From assembly GCF_000003815.2 (NCBI RefSeq), contig NC_049988.1, positions 22,993,888 to 23,033,394 on the forward strand: DNA of 39,507 bases, in the 5' to 3' direction. A program made the translations under genes and the position numbers. Position 1 is the stretch's first letter; each line of letters begins with the position of its first letter. This document shows, piece by piece, positions 18,951 through 29,519 of this stretch. The DNA comes from Branchiostoma floridae. Taxonomy: Eukaryota; Chordata; Leptocardii; Amphioxiformes; Branchiostomatidae. The notes beneath the pieces are model-generated. The model made no database searches. It had not been told where the DNA came from and saw only the letters and a list, made by a program, of their open reading frames with translations.

Positions 18951-21160
18951 CTGAAAACAAACATCAGACATCAGATGTGGAGTAACGTGGTTTAAAATGA
19001 TTTATAATGAGAAAAGTTGTATGGTTGTGACTTGAGATGTGCCGTGTTTACTAGAAAGAATGGTATCGAGAAATGGCACGGTTATAAGAAGTACCTGGGA
19101 CAGCCTGGCATATGAAGCGAATCCGCAAGTCGCATGACTCGTCGGCCCACTTCCAGAATGGGTATTCGGGGTAATAAACGCAATCCTGGTTGCCGCCATA
19201 GTTATTTGGCTGTCCAGGAGCCCAGGAGCTGTACGTCCCAAGTGCAGAACCATCCACCCACTCAAAGCTTCCCTCTTCCCGCTGATCGTGCAGGCCGAAC
19301 CAGAAGAGACCACTGTCGCTCACGGACTTGCGCAAGGAGACCAGGAAGGCGTCGGTCTCAGCGTCTTTGGGCATGGCGAGGGTGCCGCCGTCTTCACCAC
19401 AGGCCGCGGCCGCTCCGCTGAAGGTCTTTTTGGTGTTGAATGCCTTGTAGCAGATTCCACGGAACTCTGTGTAGCCTGTAGGACAAGATGCTGGAAAACA
19501 AGATTTACATCCGACTAACGTATAGACATGGAAGATATTTAAAAAGCAACAATTCATTAGATATGCGTCATCAGAACACCACTAAAACATGTAAATAAAG
19601 ACAGTAAATGAGTAATAAAAGGTAACATTTGATATCTAACCATATAAATTCATTAGATATGCTTCTACAGAATACCAGCATAACAAGTCACTAAAGACAG
19701 TAAAAGAGTATTAAGATCATTAACAAGATATTTCATCTCATATGATAATCAATGCTACATATTATTTGTTTCATACTAATAATGTCACAAAAATTCCTGT
19801 GTTCGGGGATTTTATACCAATGATATTTTTTATTTCACCATCTAAAATAGTACACACAACAACTGAAAACCCAAATAAACTGGCATTTTACGCATTTCTT
19901 GAAGACGCTGCTCCAAGGCGGTGACTCGACTGCGCTCGCTGTCCAGGTCGCGCTTTAAGGCGTCAACTGTGGTAGACAGTTGGTGGAAGTCGTCTCGGTC
20001 GCGCTTCAAGGCGTCAACGGTGGTGGACAGTTGGCGCATGTCGTCAGTGGCGGACATGTCGTCTTGGTCGCGCCTCAAGGCGTCAACAGTGGTGGACAGT
20101 TGGCGCATGTCGTCTCGGTCGCGCTTCAAGGCGTCAACAGTGGTGGACATGTCGTCTTGGTTGCGCTTCAAGGTGTCGACAGTGGTGGACAGTTGGCGCA
20201 TGTCGTCTCGGTCGCGCTTCAAGGCGTCAACAGTGGTGGACATGTCGTCTTGGTCGCGCATCAAGACGTCAACAGTGGTGGACAGTTGGGATATTTCCTA
20301 AACACATTCGTCAGAATACAAAACCTTAGAATAGCTTGTGGGAACAGAAATACACGTTCTATTTTGTTAGCCACGCAAGTAAATTGACAAGACAAACGGT
20401 ATAAAAACCTGCACTGGAATGTTTACCTCTTTATTGATGAACGTCAGAGGGGCAAGTCCCACAGCGATCAGCACGGCAATGCCAGCGGTGATGCAGCTGC
20501 GGTGGGAGCGGATGAAGCTACAGAGAGTACGGCGCCTTGCTCCATCTGGATACGTACGGTCTGCGAGAAAAAAAAATATTGAGCTCAAGATCAACTCCAT
20601 AAGTCAATGCAAAAATTAATGAAAGAAATGACACAGGAAGAACATAAGACAATGACGAGATTTTCGTTGCGGAAACAGTGTATCTTAGACTGCATATTTT
20701 GAATTTTTATAAGGCATGCCAATCACTATGAGAATGATAGCATATCCATATGATATCTTTTTCCTCGTTATCGGTATCCATTTATCACTCTATACGTATA
20801 TCGAAGGTAGAAAAATATAGAAAAAAATCTAAATTCAAGGTCATCAATATCGATGGATCATCTCGAACGGAAAATTGTTTTCTGATGGTGCAAAATTTTC
20901 ACCTAATATTGCAGGCTACAAAATCATCGGGTACCTGCTGACGTGCACGTTTCGTAACGTTTCACCACCTCGGCTTCTTCGTACGTGTGTGAAGACGCTT
21001 CTTGGTCTTCTTTCAACTCGTCAGAAGCGCCGTTGCCATGGCGGACACGCCCGCGGGAACCACCCTGACGGACTTGAGGGGATTGGGGCGGCGGCCCGCT
21101 GGTTTGGCCGCTGTCAGGGCGCGAGAAAGGGGACCGGACCGGCTCTGCTTGTTCGTACAT
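18940..21160 (-). CDS. L2: type II membrane C-type lectin gene, complete in five exons
   Basis: Exons on the minus strand: 21160-20935 (tail), 20560-20427 (transmembrane), 20297-19892 (stalk), 19490-19095 (lectin domain), 18950-18940 (terminal). The lengths 226, 134, 406, 396 and 11 nt sum to 391 codons including the stop, and all phases agree. The predicted 390-residue protein has a cytoplasmic tail, one membrane span, a coiled-coil stalk of seven VD-type repeats and a six-Cys C-type lectin head with a QPN motif. It would act as an oligomeric surface lectin. The stalk donor is the least certain boundary: GTAAAA at 19891 or the ancestral position at 19880, both in phase 1. Confidence 0.85.
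19095..19490 (-). CDS. L2 C-type lectin domain exon
   Basis: Landmarks: SCPTGYTEFRGICYKAF, AAAACGEDGGTLAMPKDAET, FWFGLHDQREEGSFEW, APGQPNN (QPN in the EPN/QPD position), KWADESCD (WND position), and RFICQAVPG. Six cysteines make the long-form fold with three disulfides. A donor GTACTT follows CCAG. If it were not used, the frame would run to a stop at 19051. Confidence 0.85.
19552..19720. repeat. Imperfect intronic duplication of about 96 bp in L2
   Basis: ATTCATTAGATATGC..C and TAAAGACAGTAAA.GAGTA each occur twice, about 96 bp apart, in the intron before the lectin-domain exon. L3 has the same duplication (about 31615-31780), so it predates the L2/L3 split. Confidence 0.7.
19892..20297 (-). 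CDS. L2 coiled-coil stalk exon
   Basis: It begins [18 protein letters not shown] and contains seven VD-type repeats of about 14 or 17 residues ([14 protein letters not shown] and [17 protein letters not shown]). It ends with the non-repetitive heptad segment DSERSRVTALEQRLQEM. It is highly charged and Leu/Val-patterned, so a trimeric or dimeric coiled coil is likely. The acceptor is TGTTTAG/G. Confidence 0.8.
20427..20560 (-). CDS. L2 transmembrane exon
   Basis: 134 nt between the acceptor TTCTCGCAG and the donor GTAAAC. It encodes [23 protein letters not shown], a span [19 protein letters not shown], and INKE. It is almost the same as the L1 and L4 exons. Confidence 0.85.
20935..21160 (-). 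CDS. L2 N-terminal cytoplasmic exon
   Basis: The ATG at 21158-21160 starts MYEQAEPVRSPFSRPDSG. The exon has a Pro/Gly-rich middle and an acidic end (DELKEDQEASSHTYEEAEVV), with donor GTACCC. As in L1, there are two YExAExV motifs about 60 residues apart. Confidence 0.75.
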
Positions 21161-21394
21161 GACCGTACTGTATAGACAACAGGCGAACAGTGCAGCAGCC
21201 AACGTCAAGGTGCATGAATATGGACAATACTGCCATGATTAGTCTCAAAAAGTGAGGATATATTTGGAGGGATGGCGCGGTATGACGTGCTGGAAATGAC
21301 ATGTTTTTCTGCATGAGGCAGACTAATTTTCTGGGAAAAGAAGTTGGATCTCGGCTCGATTCAACGTACCTGGGCACACGATCCACGTGGGTGA

Positions 21395-21493
21395 GTGAGA
21401 GAGAGAGAGATACAGACAGACAGATAGGCAGAGAGAGAGACAGAGAGAGACAGAGCTAGGAAGACAGACAGAGAGAGACAGAGAGACAGAAAG

Positions 21494-21526
<33 letters not shown>

Positions 21527-21540
21527 AGAGGGAGGGGGAC
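21395..21540. repeat. GA/CAGA microsatellite upstream of L2
   Basis: A long impure (GA)n with CAGA interruptions. The minus-strand open frame of Ser/Leu repeats across it is an artefact of the repeat. Confidence 0.9.
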
Positions 21541-21745
21541 AGACAGCGCTTGCATTTTGACTGGCTCTGCTTGCTCGTACATTTTGATAGTACTGTGCAG
21601 TGTTTCTCATACCTTGATTAGTCTGGTGACGTAAGGTCACAGTTACTTTTATCTGGAGGAGTCACGTGGCCTTAGGTGGTGCGAATGGCATTTTGTTTTT
21701 CTGCAAGAGGCAGACTAATTTTCTGGGAAAAGACGTTAATCTGAG
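21541..21745 (-). pseudogene. Relic of a further lectin N-terminal exon and its upstream region
   Basis: On the minus strand, MYEQAEPV recurs at 21582-21559 but diverges immediately afterwards into the GA repeat. About 110 bp upstream, 21700-21740 repeats the lectin promoter block (AGGCAGACTAATTTTCTGGG). This is a partial duplicate of the L1/L2 5' end with no downstream exons. Confidence 0.65.
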
Positions 21746-23040
21746 CTGGGAGGGTGAAACATCAAGCAAAACCCATTTAAACTATTAAATGTAATATAAT
21801 CCTCGCCCACCACTTTGGGTACTGACATCATCGTCATCATAATGATAATAATAATAATGATTGTTGATTGATGAAATAATAGCTTCGACTCTCCATCCTT
21901 CCCTTATATCCCCTAGTGTTTAAATGGTCCGTTCCATTCCAATCTATCCAATATAGAATTTCAAATTTGACTCTTGCAAAAAGTCAGTGCAAATGAACTC
22001 TTCCTAATTACCCCTTTTTGTTATTGCAATAGTTATTGAGGGGGAGGGGCTGCTCTTTCTTTGCAGCCAGGGGCTGTGAGGAGCTTACAATAGATTCTCT
22101 ATTCCATGTGCGAACGCTAAACCTTTATTAAGCGATAGGTCGCTTGGCTCTCATGCCATCATAGCACATATATTTCATCAAAAACAAATGCCAAAATACA
22201 AAAAAAAAGCAATTTGGAAGTGCAATATACCAAACATGTAAATTACCGTGAGGACATAAATTCTAGGTCCTTTATTACCAAATTACAGACCATTACGATA
22301 TAATGATATATAATGGGAGAGAAAACATATAAAAATTTATCCAAAATAAATCCCCAAAGGAATAACTTTGAAGGCGTGGATGTCGCCAATCTGAATGACG
22401 ACCTGTTGGCATATTTCCTAGGCAAACCAACACCAAATTTCAGGTTATGTCATTGCAATACATCGACATAAGAGCTCAAGAGATAACGTTTGGCCTGACA
22501 TTAGCACGAATAAAATCCCCAATAAAAGTCACATGTGATAGGTAATGTCATACCACATTTAAGGTCATTTGACGTGATAGGTAATGTCATTCCAAATTTA
22601 AGCCATAACTGATATTTGTGGCCTGAAAATGCCCAAACTCTCCCAATCATGTCTAAGTGGTGCATGACAACGATGTGAATAAAGCAATGAATATCATGTA
22701 TGCCCGGAAACCGGGAAACAGGACCAGAAAAACAAAATATGCATTTTTATAAAAAAATAATTACTTTTTAAATACCAAACATGTGAAATAAGTCCTATGG
22801 GCATATATACACCAAATATCACGTTATAGTTTTTAAGACCAGGGCAATGAGACCGACATATACATTGAAACAATGATTTATTCAATGTCTACAAATCAAA
22901 CAGCTTCACACGCAATCATTGCATTCTGTATATGAACAGCACTGTTCAATAGTTCATGTTGCCAAATACAATAGCACAGCAACGTATCAAAGCACAATGT
23001 AACATAAGTACATATATATCCATTTATTCTACGCTAAAGG
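21746..23040. other. Unique AT-rich intergenic region
   Basis: I find no gene. There is a 39-bp direct repeat at about 22535-22612 (GTGATAGGTAATGTCAT twice). The sequence is not shared with the other intergenic blocks, so it marks a break in the duplicated array. Confidence 0.5.
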
Positions 23041-23400
23041 AAAGATAAACTATCTTTCGAATATACAAAGTTTGGAACTTCGTAGAGCAATCACAAAAAT
23101 AAGAATCTGTAGTCACAAACTAAATATAGAAACCGGAACAAATACAAAAATTCACCATAACCAGAGATTTTGTCCATTTTGCCCAAATGAGATAGAAGAC
23201 GAACAACACTTTGTTATGGATTGTTCACGATATAACGATAAATGCACAGAGCTGTTCACTTTCCTATCCGCTTGCTTAAAAGAATTTACTACTCTCTGTT
23301 CGATAGTAGATTAAACTGCATTCTGGGAGGCGATAACTCTCACTTTGTACAAGTAGGGAAATATATCTTAGAATGTTTATACCGTATATTACAATAGTGT
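23041..23400 (+). mobile_element. LINE-type retrotransposon 3' relic (C-terminal Cys/His motif)
   Basis: The open frame 23072-23314 contains RICSHKLNIETG, RFCPFCPNEIEDEQHFVMDC and SRYNDK. This is the C-x2-C ... H-x4-C motif often found after the reverse transcriptase of non-LTR retrotransposons. A further in-family fragment (VGKYILECLYR) lies out of frame at about 23350. No reverse transcriptase is present upstream, so this is a dead 5'-truncated copy. Confidence 0.65.
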
Positions 23401-23595
23401 AAACGACATGCTGGACCCAATATGTTGATTTATTCATTCCTGTAGAAATCCAAATATGTCTGTTTAGTTGTACTGTAAGTAGCTGTTATAGACCTATAGA
23501 CATTTGGATGACATAGAACACTTGTACGCTATCTGTTCGGATAAAGGAGTTTTCTTATATGTCCGAAATCACATTCCTCAGACATATAGTGTTTT

Positions 23596-23824
23596 TCACC
23601 GGTGTGTTTTACAATGGTTGTCCAGTGTAGATTTCTTTGTTGCAGAAAAGTCACACTGGTCACACTTGTAGGGTTTTTCCGTATGAGTTCTCATATGTCT
23701 GGATAACTCAGAATTCTTAGCTGTTCTGTACCCAGACTCTCCACACATGAAGGGCTTATCACTAGTGTGCTTTGCTAGATGCCTGTCCAAGTTCGATTTT
23801 TGTGCAGCGGAATAGTCACACTGG
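23596..23824 (-). pseudogene. Frameshifted C-terminal fingers of ZNF-D
   Basis: This continues the finger array in a different frame. It contains the rest of a YKC finger, an FMCGES finger whose second Cys is Ser, a linker missing one Gly, a last YKCDQCDFSATKK finger ending KTHR, and a stop at 23596-23598. The lost zinc ligand and the frameshift at about 23844 suggest relaxed constraint. Confidence 0.75.
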
Positions 23825-24760
23825 TCACACTTGTAGGGTTTTTAGACCCGTATGAGTCCTCATATGTATAGTCAAGGTAGACTTTTGCATTGCCCTGTAC
23901 CCACACTCCCCACACATGTAGGGCTTATCACCAGTGTGCATGGCTAGATGTTGGTTCAAGTTGGACTTCTGTGCAGTAGAAAAGTCACACTGGTTACACT
24001 TGTACGGTTTTTCACCGGTATGAGTCCTCATATGTATAGTCAAGGTAGACTTCAGAACTGTCCTGTACCCACACTCCCCACACATGTAGGGTTTATCACC
24101 AGTGTGTTTTGCTAGATGATAATCCAAAGTGGATTTCTTTGCTGCAAAATAGTCACACTGGTCACACTTGTAAGGTTTGTTACCAGTATGCGTTCTCATA
24201 TGTTGGTATAAGGTAAATTTCCGAGCTGCTTTGTACCCACACTCCCCACACATGTAGGGCTTATCACCAGTGTGCTTGGCTTGATGTTGGTCCAAACTGG
24301 ATTTTCGTGCAGTAGCATAATCACACTGGTCACACTTGTAAGGTTTGTTACCAGAATGAGTACTCATATGTTGGGATAAGGTAGATTTCCGAGCTGCTCT
24401 GTACCCACACTCCCCACACATGAAGGGCTTATCACCAGTGTGCTTTGCTAGATGCCTGTCCAAGTTCGATTTTTGTGCAGCAGAATAGTCACACTGATCA
24501 CACTTGTAGGGTTTGTCACCGGTATGTGTTCTCATGTGTCGGGAAAATTGAGACTTCTTGGCTGTCCTGTACCCGCACTTCCCACACATGTAAGGTTTCT
24601 CACCGGTGTTTGATTTCAGTTGGCTGACCAAACTGCTTTTGCTCGCTGTTGGCTGGTCTTTGGTTTTACTTGCATCTCGCTCGCATAAATCTTTAGTAGG
24701 AGACCAATCACAGACGTTCTGAGAAACAGCAGTAGGAGACCCATTACCTGCCTCTGCCAT
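23825..24760 (-). CDS. ZNF-D: C2H2 zinc-finger protein, nine fingers then a frameshift
   Basis: The ATG at 24758-24760 (MAEAGNGSPTAV) is 7 nt after the acceptor TTAG/G at 24767. A leader of about 53 residues is followed by nine C2H2 fingers alternating YMC- and YKC-types. Fingers 3-6 use SGNKP/TGNKP linkers as well as TGDKP. After finger 9 the linker reads TGLKTLQV and a stop: a one-base insertion (with a substitution) in what should be the TGEKP linker, at about 23843-23848. Three more fingers lie beyond in another frame. The nine-finger product keeps all zinc ligands and could be functional. Confidence 0.8.
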   Translation of the reverse strand: MAEAGNGSPTAVSQNVCDWSPTKDLCERDASKTKDQPTASKSSLVSQLKSNTGEKPYMCGKCGYRTAKKSQFSRHMRTHTGDKPYKCDQCDYSAAQKSNLDRHLAKHTGDKPFMCGECGYRAARKSTLSQHMSTHSGNKPYKCDQCDYATARKSSLDQHQAKHTGDKPYMCGECGYKAARKFTLYQHMRTHTGNKPYKCDQCDYFAAKKSTLDYHLAKHTGDKPYMCGECGYRTVLKSTLTIHMRTHTGEKPYKCNQCDFSTAQKSNLNQHLAMHTGDKPYMCGECGYRAMQKSTLTIHMRTHTGLKTLQV

Positions 24761-25510
24761 GTCGAACCTAATGGAATAGAAAAATATTAGAAAAGAAGAA
24801 ATAGACCTAATAAAGTAGATTATTGCAAGCAATCAAATAATGTTAACTTTTACAAGGTTAGGTTTTTTTGTGGTAGTGTTTTTGCAATAGCAAAATATAC
24901 ATGTTTCCAATATACTACGTCACATTCACCATAAGGTCATAAAGATGATACGATGGCAATTTCTTCCCAAGAAGGCTAAGTTATTTGTTGTCCTTTTCTA
25001 ACGTCACAATTTACAGCTCGGTCATTTTAGCTCCAAGCCTTTTGTGATTGGCTACAGCTTACAGCAAATCTCATAAAAGCGCCACCAATTTTACAATAGA
25101 CTCTCCCAATGACCTAACTGACCCCAGCGGCATGTCCTGTATAATCTTACACAAACACAATATGAATTATAAATTTCATAATCTAGCCCTTCAAGCTCTG
25201 TCCTTATAATTGGTACATGTACCCAAACACCACAGGTTGTCTGCTACACCTCCAGTAACCATGGTGACAGCGGTCTGGCCAGTTCATTATTTGTTTGGGG
25301 AAGAAGAAGAGGAGGATTTTAAAAACGGATAAAAAACAATGTTTTCTTTGTTTCCGTGAAGGTAAAGATGCCCCCCTCCCCACCGCCATTTTCGTCACCC
25401 CGAAAAGTCTTATATTTCTGTCTAATGTTGCCCACATACCATAGAAATGACCACTACTCCCTATAGTTCATAATGATTGAGTCTTGTTGTATGTATATCT
25501 CGTTCTTACC

Positions 25511-25630
25511 TGCTTCCAGTGATGATTATTACCTCCGCACAATCCTCCTGCAAGCGTCTGTCTGGAGCAACAAGGGGTGAAAGGTGACTCACTCTGTGGG
25601 GTGAAAGGTCAATTGATGCCTGCGTACCCA
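25511..25630 (-). promoter_or_regulatory. ZNF-D non-coding exon 1 and proximal promoter
   Basis: The donor CAG/GTAAGA (exon end 25510) gives an intron of about 740 bp. DR1-like sequences at 25574 and 25598 keep the 24-bp spacing. Confidence 0.6.
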
Positions 25631-26149
25631 TCATTGTGTAGTACGTTTCGCCTACACTATTGCACATTTTGATCTAAAATTTTGCCAATTTAGACCGTAA
25701 AGAAATGTCTTCTAGTCCATTGACAGACTTTCTGAATATTTGTCTTTCTTTCTCTCTCTTTTCTTTATGTTCTTCCTTTTAGTGTTTTTCACACGACACG
25801 GTAATAACTAGCTGTTAAAGTACTGAGCCACCCAGGTTTTGAGCGGAGTGAACAAATAAATCTGCTTGTGCAGTTCAGTAAAAGGCTGCCGTGACACACT
25901 GCTGAGTTACGCCATGATGTGGTTTCCCGGGTATGCATTACAAACACATCCTTTCTGCTCGTCCTGAGCCATTCTTTTGGATATATACTGGTATACAACA
26001 TTATTGTGACCTGTTTTGGCAAGAAAATGAAACTGACTTCGCAAGAATGTGTACTTTTTATTAAAGTTCCTTATGTTCATTAATCAGTTATATTCTTACA
26101 TAGTAGCCATGAGTCACTGAAAATACATTTTATGTCACAAAAGTTCACT

Positions 26150-26300
26150 TAACATATGTACTCCCGCAATATGCACCTGGCCGCATACCAAGCCACTCAA
26201 ATAAGTACACTGTGTCTGCAGAGATCATTTTCCCCGCGTACTATCAAAGACTGGGACGACTTTCCCGCGGAGGGCGCCTTATCTTCCACCTGGACATCTT
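26150..26300 (+). mobile_element. LINE reverse-transcriptase C-terminal relic
   Basis: The plus strand encodes LQRSFSPRTIKDWDDFPAE, resembling the 'SFFPRTI.DWN.LP' segment found at the C-terminal end of reverse transcriptases in many metazoan LINEs. The surrounding frame is degenerate, so this is a short dead fragment. Confidence 0.6.
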
Positions 26301-26432
26301 CAAGACTCAAATCTGACTCAAGTATCTGTCGACATAACTGCCCTTCTCAGCAAACTCCGCACAGTCAACTAAAAGTTACAGAATCTTTAAAAAAATGTCC
26401 CGAAATCACATCCCTCAAACATGTAGTGTTGT

Positions 26433-27851
26433 TTACCGGTGTGTTTTAAAATGGTTGTTCAATGCAAATTTCACTGCTGCAGAATAGTCACATTGGTCAC
26501 ATTTGTAGGGTTTTTCACCCGTGTGCGTTCTCATATGCTGGGATAAGTTGCACTTTTTAGTTGTCCGGTACCCACACTCCCCACACATGTAGGGCTTATC
26601 ACCCGTGTGCATGGCTAGATGTCGGTTCAAGGTGGACTTATGTGCAGCAGAATAGTCACACTGGTCACACTTGTAGGGTTTTTCGCCGGTATGAATTCTC
26701 ACATGTTGGGAAAAGTCAAACTTACGAACTGTCCTGTAGCCACATTCACCACACATGTAGGGTTTCTCGCCAGTGTGTTTGGCTAGATGTTGGTTCAAAC
26801 TGTTTTTGTGTGCAGCAGAATAGTCACACTGGTCACATTTGTAGGGTTTGTCACCAGCATGAGTTCTCATATGTTTGGATAAATCAGACTTCCGAGTTGT
26901 TCTGTACCCACACTCCCCACACATGTAGGGCTTATCACCAGTATGTTTGGCTAGATGTAGGACCAAACTATATTTTCGTGAAGCGGAATAGCCACACTGG
27001 ACACACTTATAGGGTTTCTCTCCTGTATGGGTTCTCATATGATTGGATAGGTTAGTCTTTTCAGCTGCAGAATAGTCACACTGGTCACATTTGTAGGGTT
27101 TGTCACCAGTATGAGTTCTCATATGTGTGGATAAATGAGTCTTCCAAGCCGTCCTGTATCCACACTCCCCACACATGAAGGGCTTATCGCCAGTGTGTTG
27201 GGCTAGATGTTGGTTCAAACTGCATTTTTGTGCAGCAGAATAGTCACACTGGTCACACTTGTAGGGCTTTTCACCGGTATGAGTTCTCATATGTCGGGAT
27301 ATGGTAGACTTCCGATCTGCCATGTACCCACACTCATCACACATGTAGGGCTTATCACCGGTGTGCTTGGATAGATGTTGTTTCAAGTTGGACTTCTGTG
27401 CTGCAGAAAAGTCACACTGGTCACACTTGAAGGGTTTGTCACTGGTATGAGTTCTCATATGTTTCACTAAGTCAGACTTCAGAACTGCCCTGTACCCACA
27501 CTCCCCACACATGTAGGGTTTATCACCAGTGTGTTTGGCTACATGATGGTCCAAACTGTCTTTTCGTGCAGCAGAATAGTCACACTGGTCACACTTGTAG
27601 GGTTTTTCACCGGTATGAGTTCTCATATGTCGGGATAGGTAAGACTTCTAAGTTGTCCTGTATCCACACTCCCCACACATGTAGGGCTTATCACCTGTGT
27701 TTGCTTCCGGTTGACTGACCAAACTGGTTTTGCTCGCTGTTGGCTGGTCTTCGGTTTTACTTGCCTCCCGGTCACGTAGAAATCCAGTGGGAGACCCATA
27801 ACCAAGATTCTGGGGAACAGCAGTAGGAGACCCATCACATGCCTCTGCCAT
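26433..27851 (-). pseudogene. ZNF-E: C2H2 zinc-finger gene with an in-frame stop in finger 1
   Basis: The ATG at 27849-27851 starts MAEACDGSPTAVPQNLGYG after the acceptor TTTAG/G at 27858. The leader reaches finger 1 (YMCGECGYRTT), where TAG at 27648-27650 interrupts the frame. The same frame then runs on unbroken through KSYLSRHMRTH and 14 more fingers to KTHR and a TAA at 26433. All later fingers keep their zinc ligands. One finger (SAAEKTNLSNHMRTH) joins a YKC-type front to an MRTH-type end, so two YKC-type fingers are adjacent, a mark of exchange between unit types. The single nonsense codon in an otherwise intact array suggests a very recent loss, a sequencing error, readthrough, or use of a downstream start. 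Confidence 0.85.
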
Positions 27852-28029
27852 GTCGAACCTAAAGGAACAATATCTAAAAATTAGAAAGAAGAAAAAATTT
27901 ATTAAAACTGCATGGATAAAGTTTGGAAGCAAACAAATAATATTTACCTTTACATGAGATAGTCCAACAAGCTATTTACCCCTTGGTGTTTTCTTTTTCT
28001 ATTTGTGCGTTTTTGCAATTACAATATAC

Positions 28030-28062
28030 ATGCATATATATATATATATATATATACATATA
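28030..28062. repeat. TA microsatellite in ZNF-E intron 1
   Basis: A run of (TA)n in the ZNF-E first intron. A shorter (TA)n at about 9684-9700 lies at the equivalent place in ZNF-B. Confidence 0.8.
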
Positions 28063-28775
28063 TGTTTTCCATATGCTTGTCACGTTCACTATACATTGAT
28101 GATGAAAACCATACGATAAAAATCAAGTGATGAAAATCATACAATAAACAATTTCTTTACAACGAGGGATTATTTTTTCCTCTATCGTCACAAAGTTTAC
28201 AGCTCCAAGCCTTTTGTGATTGCATACAACACCAAGGACGTTACATCAGTCCTTTACAACACGTAACAATTCACCTGTTCTACCCATATTACAGTAGACT
28301 CTTCCAATGACCTAAATGACCCCAGTGGCATCTTGAGTAGATTCATCGGTCGTCTGTCTGGTAGACTGTTTAGTCTTACACAAACACATTCATAATCCAG
28401 CCCCTCGAGCTTTGTCCTGATACTTGATACATGTAACCGAACACCACAGGGTGTCTGCTACACCTCCAGTTGCCATGGCAACAGCGGTCTTGCAAGTTCA
28501 TTTACGTAATTTTTTGGAGACGAAGGTACCCAACTTTAGGAAGGTATCCATGGTGATAGAGGTCTGGCTAGTTATTTGTTTGGAGAAGAAGTAGAAGAAA
28601 CGGAGCAAAAACGATGTTTTCCTTTGTTAAAGATGCCCCCCTCCCCACTCCCATTTACGCCACCCCCAAAAGTTTTGCATTTCTGTCTAATGTTGCCCTT
28701 ATGCCATAGAAATGACCTCTACCCCCTATAGTTCATAATGATGCAGTCATGTTGTATGTTAATCTCGTTCTTACC

Positions 28776-28890
28776 TGTTCCAGTGATGATTATTACCTCC
28801 GCACAATCCTCCTGCAAGCGTCTGTCTGGAGCAGCAAGGGTGAAAGGTGACTGGTACTGTTGGGTGAAAGGTCAATTCATACCTGCTTAT
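28776..28890 (-). promoter_or_regulatory. ZNF-E non-coding exon 1 and proximal promoter
   Basis: The donor ACAG/GTAAGA (exon end 28775) gives an intron of about 915 bp. DR1-like sequences at 28838 and 28862 keep the 24-bp spacing, although the first has lost one leading G. Confidence 0.6.
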
Positions 28891-29519
28891 CCAAATTTAG
28901 TGTGCAGCGCGATCCGCCTACACTTCTAGAGGAGCTGCCCTTTTCTGTGTTTTTCTTTCTTCCTCTCTTCTTATGCTGTGTTTAAATGGCTCGAAAATAA
29001 TCAGTTTTTAACGCAATCACATTTTGGACAGTGTGTGCCTCGTATTGGTGAGAAATGATACAAAGTGTCCCGTTATGTTAGAACAAGGTTGATAATTCGG
29101 TTTTAGGGCAACATTTTGGCTGTCTTTTTAGAGAAATGAATTACTCTACTGTTAGTATTATTATTTTATCATTTACCGCTATATTACTAGTATTAGTACA
29201 GCACAATTATCGAAAAGAGTCATGGTCCGACCTGTTGAGTACTACTGTTGAGGGGAGTCAGTACTACTGGACAAATGAATGTGTCCGGATATGCAGCGCT
29301 ATAGGATGGAATCATTTTTGTGATCAATTGATAATGGTAAAGAAGTTTATTTGCAAGTTCGTGCCCGAGGGCTAATGATTACGATTGCTAATGATAAGGA
29401 TTACCGGGTGAATTTTTTATCAATTAAGTCTGTCAAACGGACCGGTTTAAGGCCTTTAGAAAAGGAAAGGTTGAATAAATACGTTAGTGTTTTATTTGCT
29501 TGTTTATTTAAAAATTCTA

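Noticed and set aside
21323-21640. Minus-strand frame of Ser-Leu repeats
   Set aside because: Translation of a GA microsatellite.
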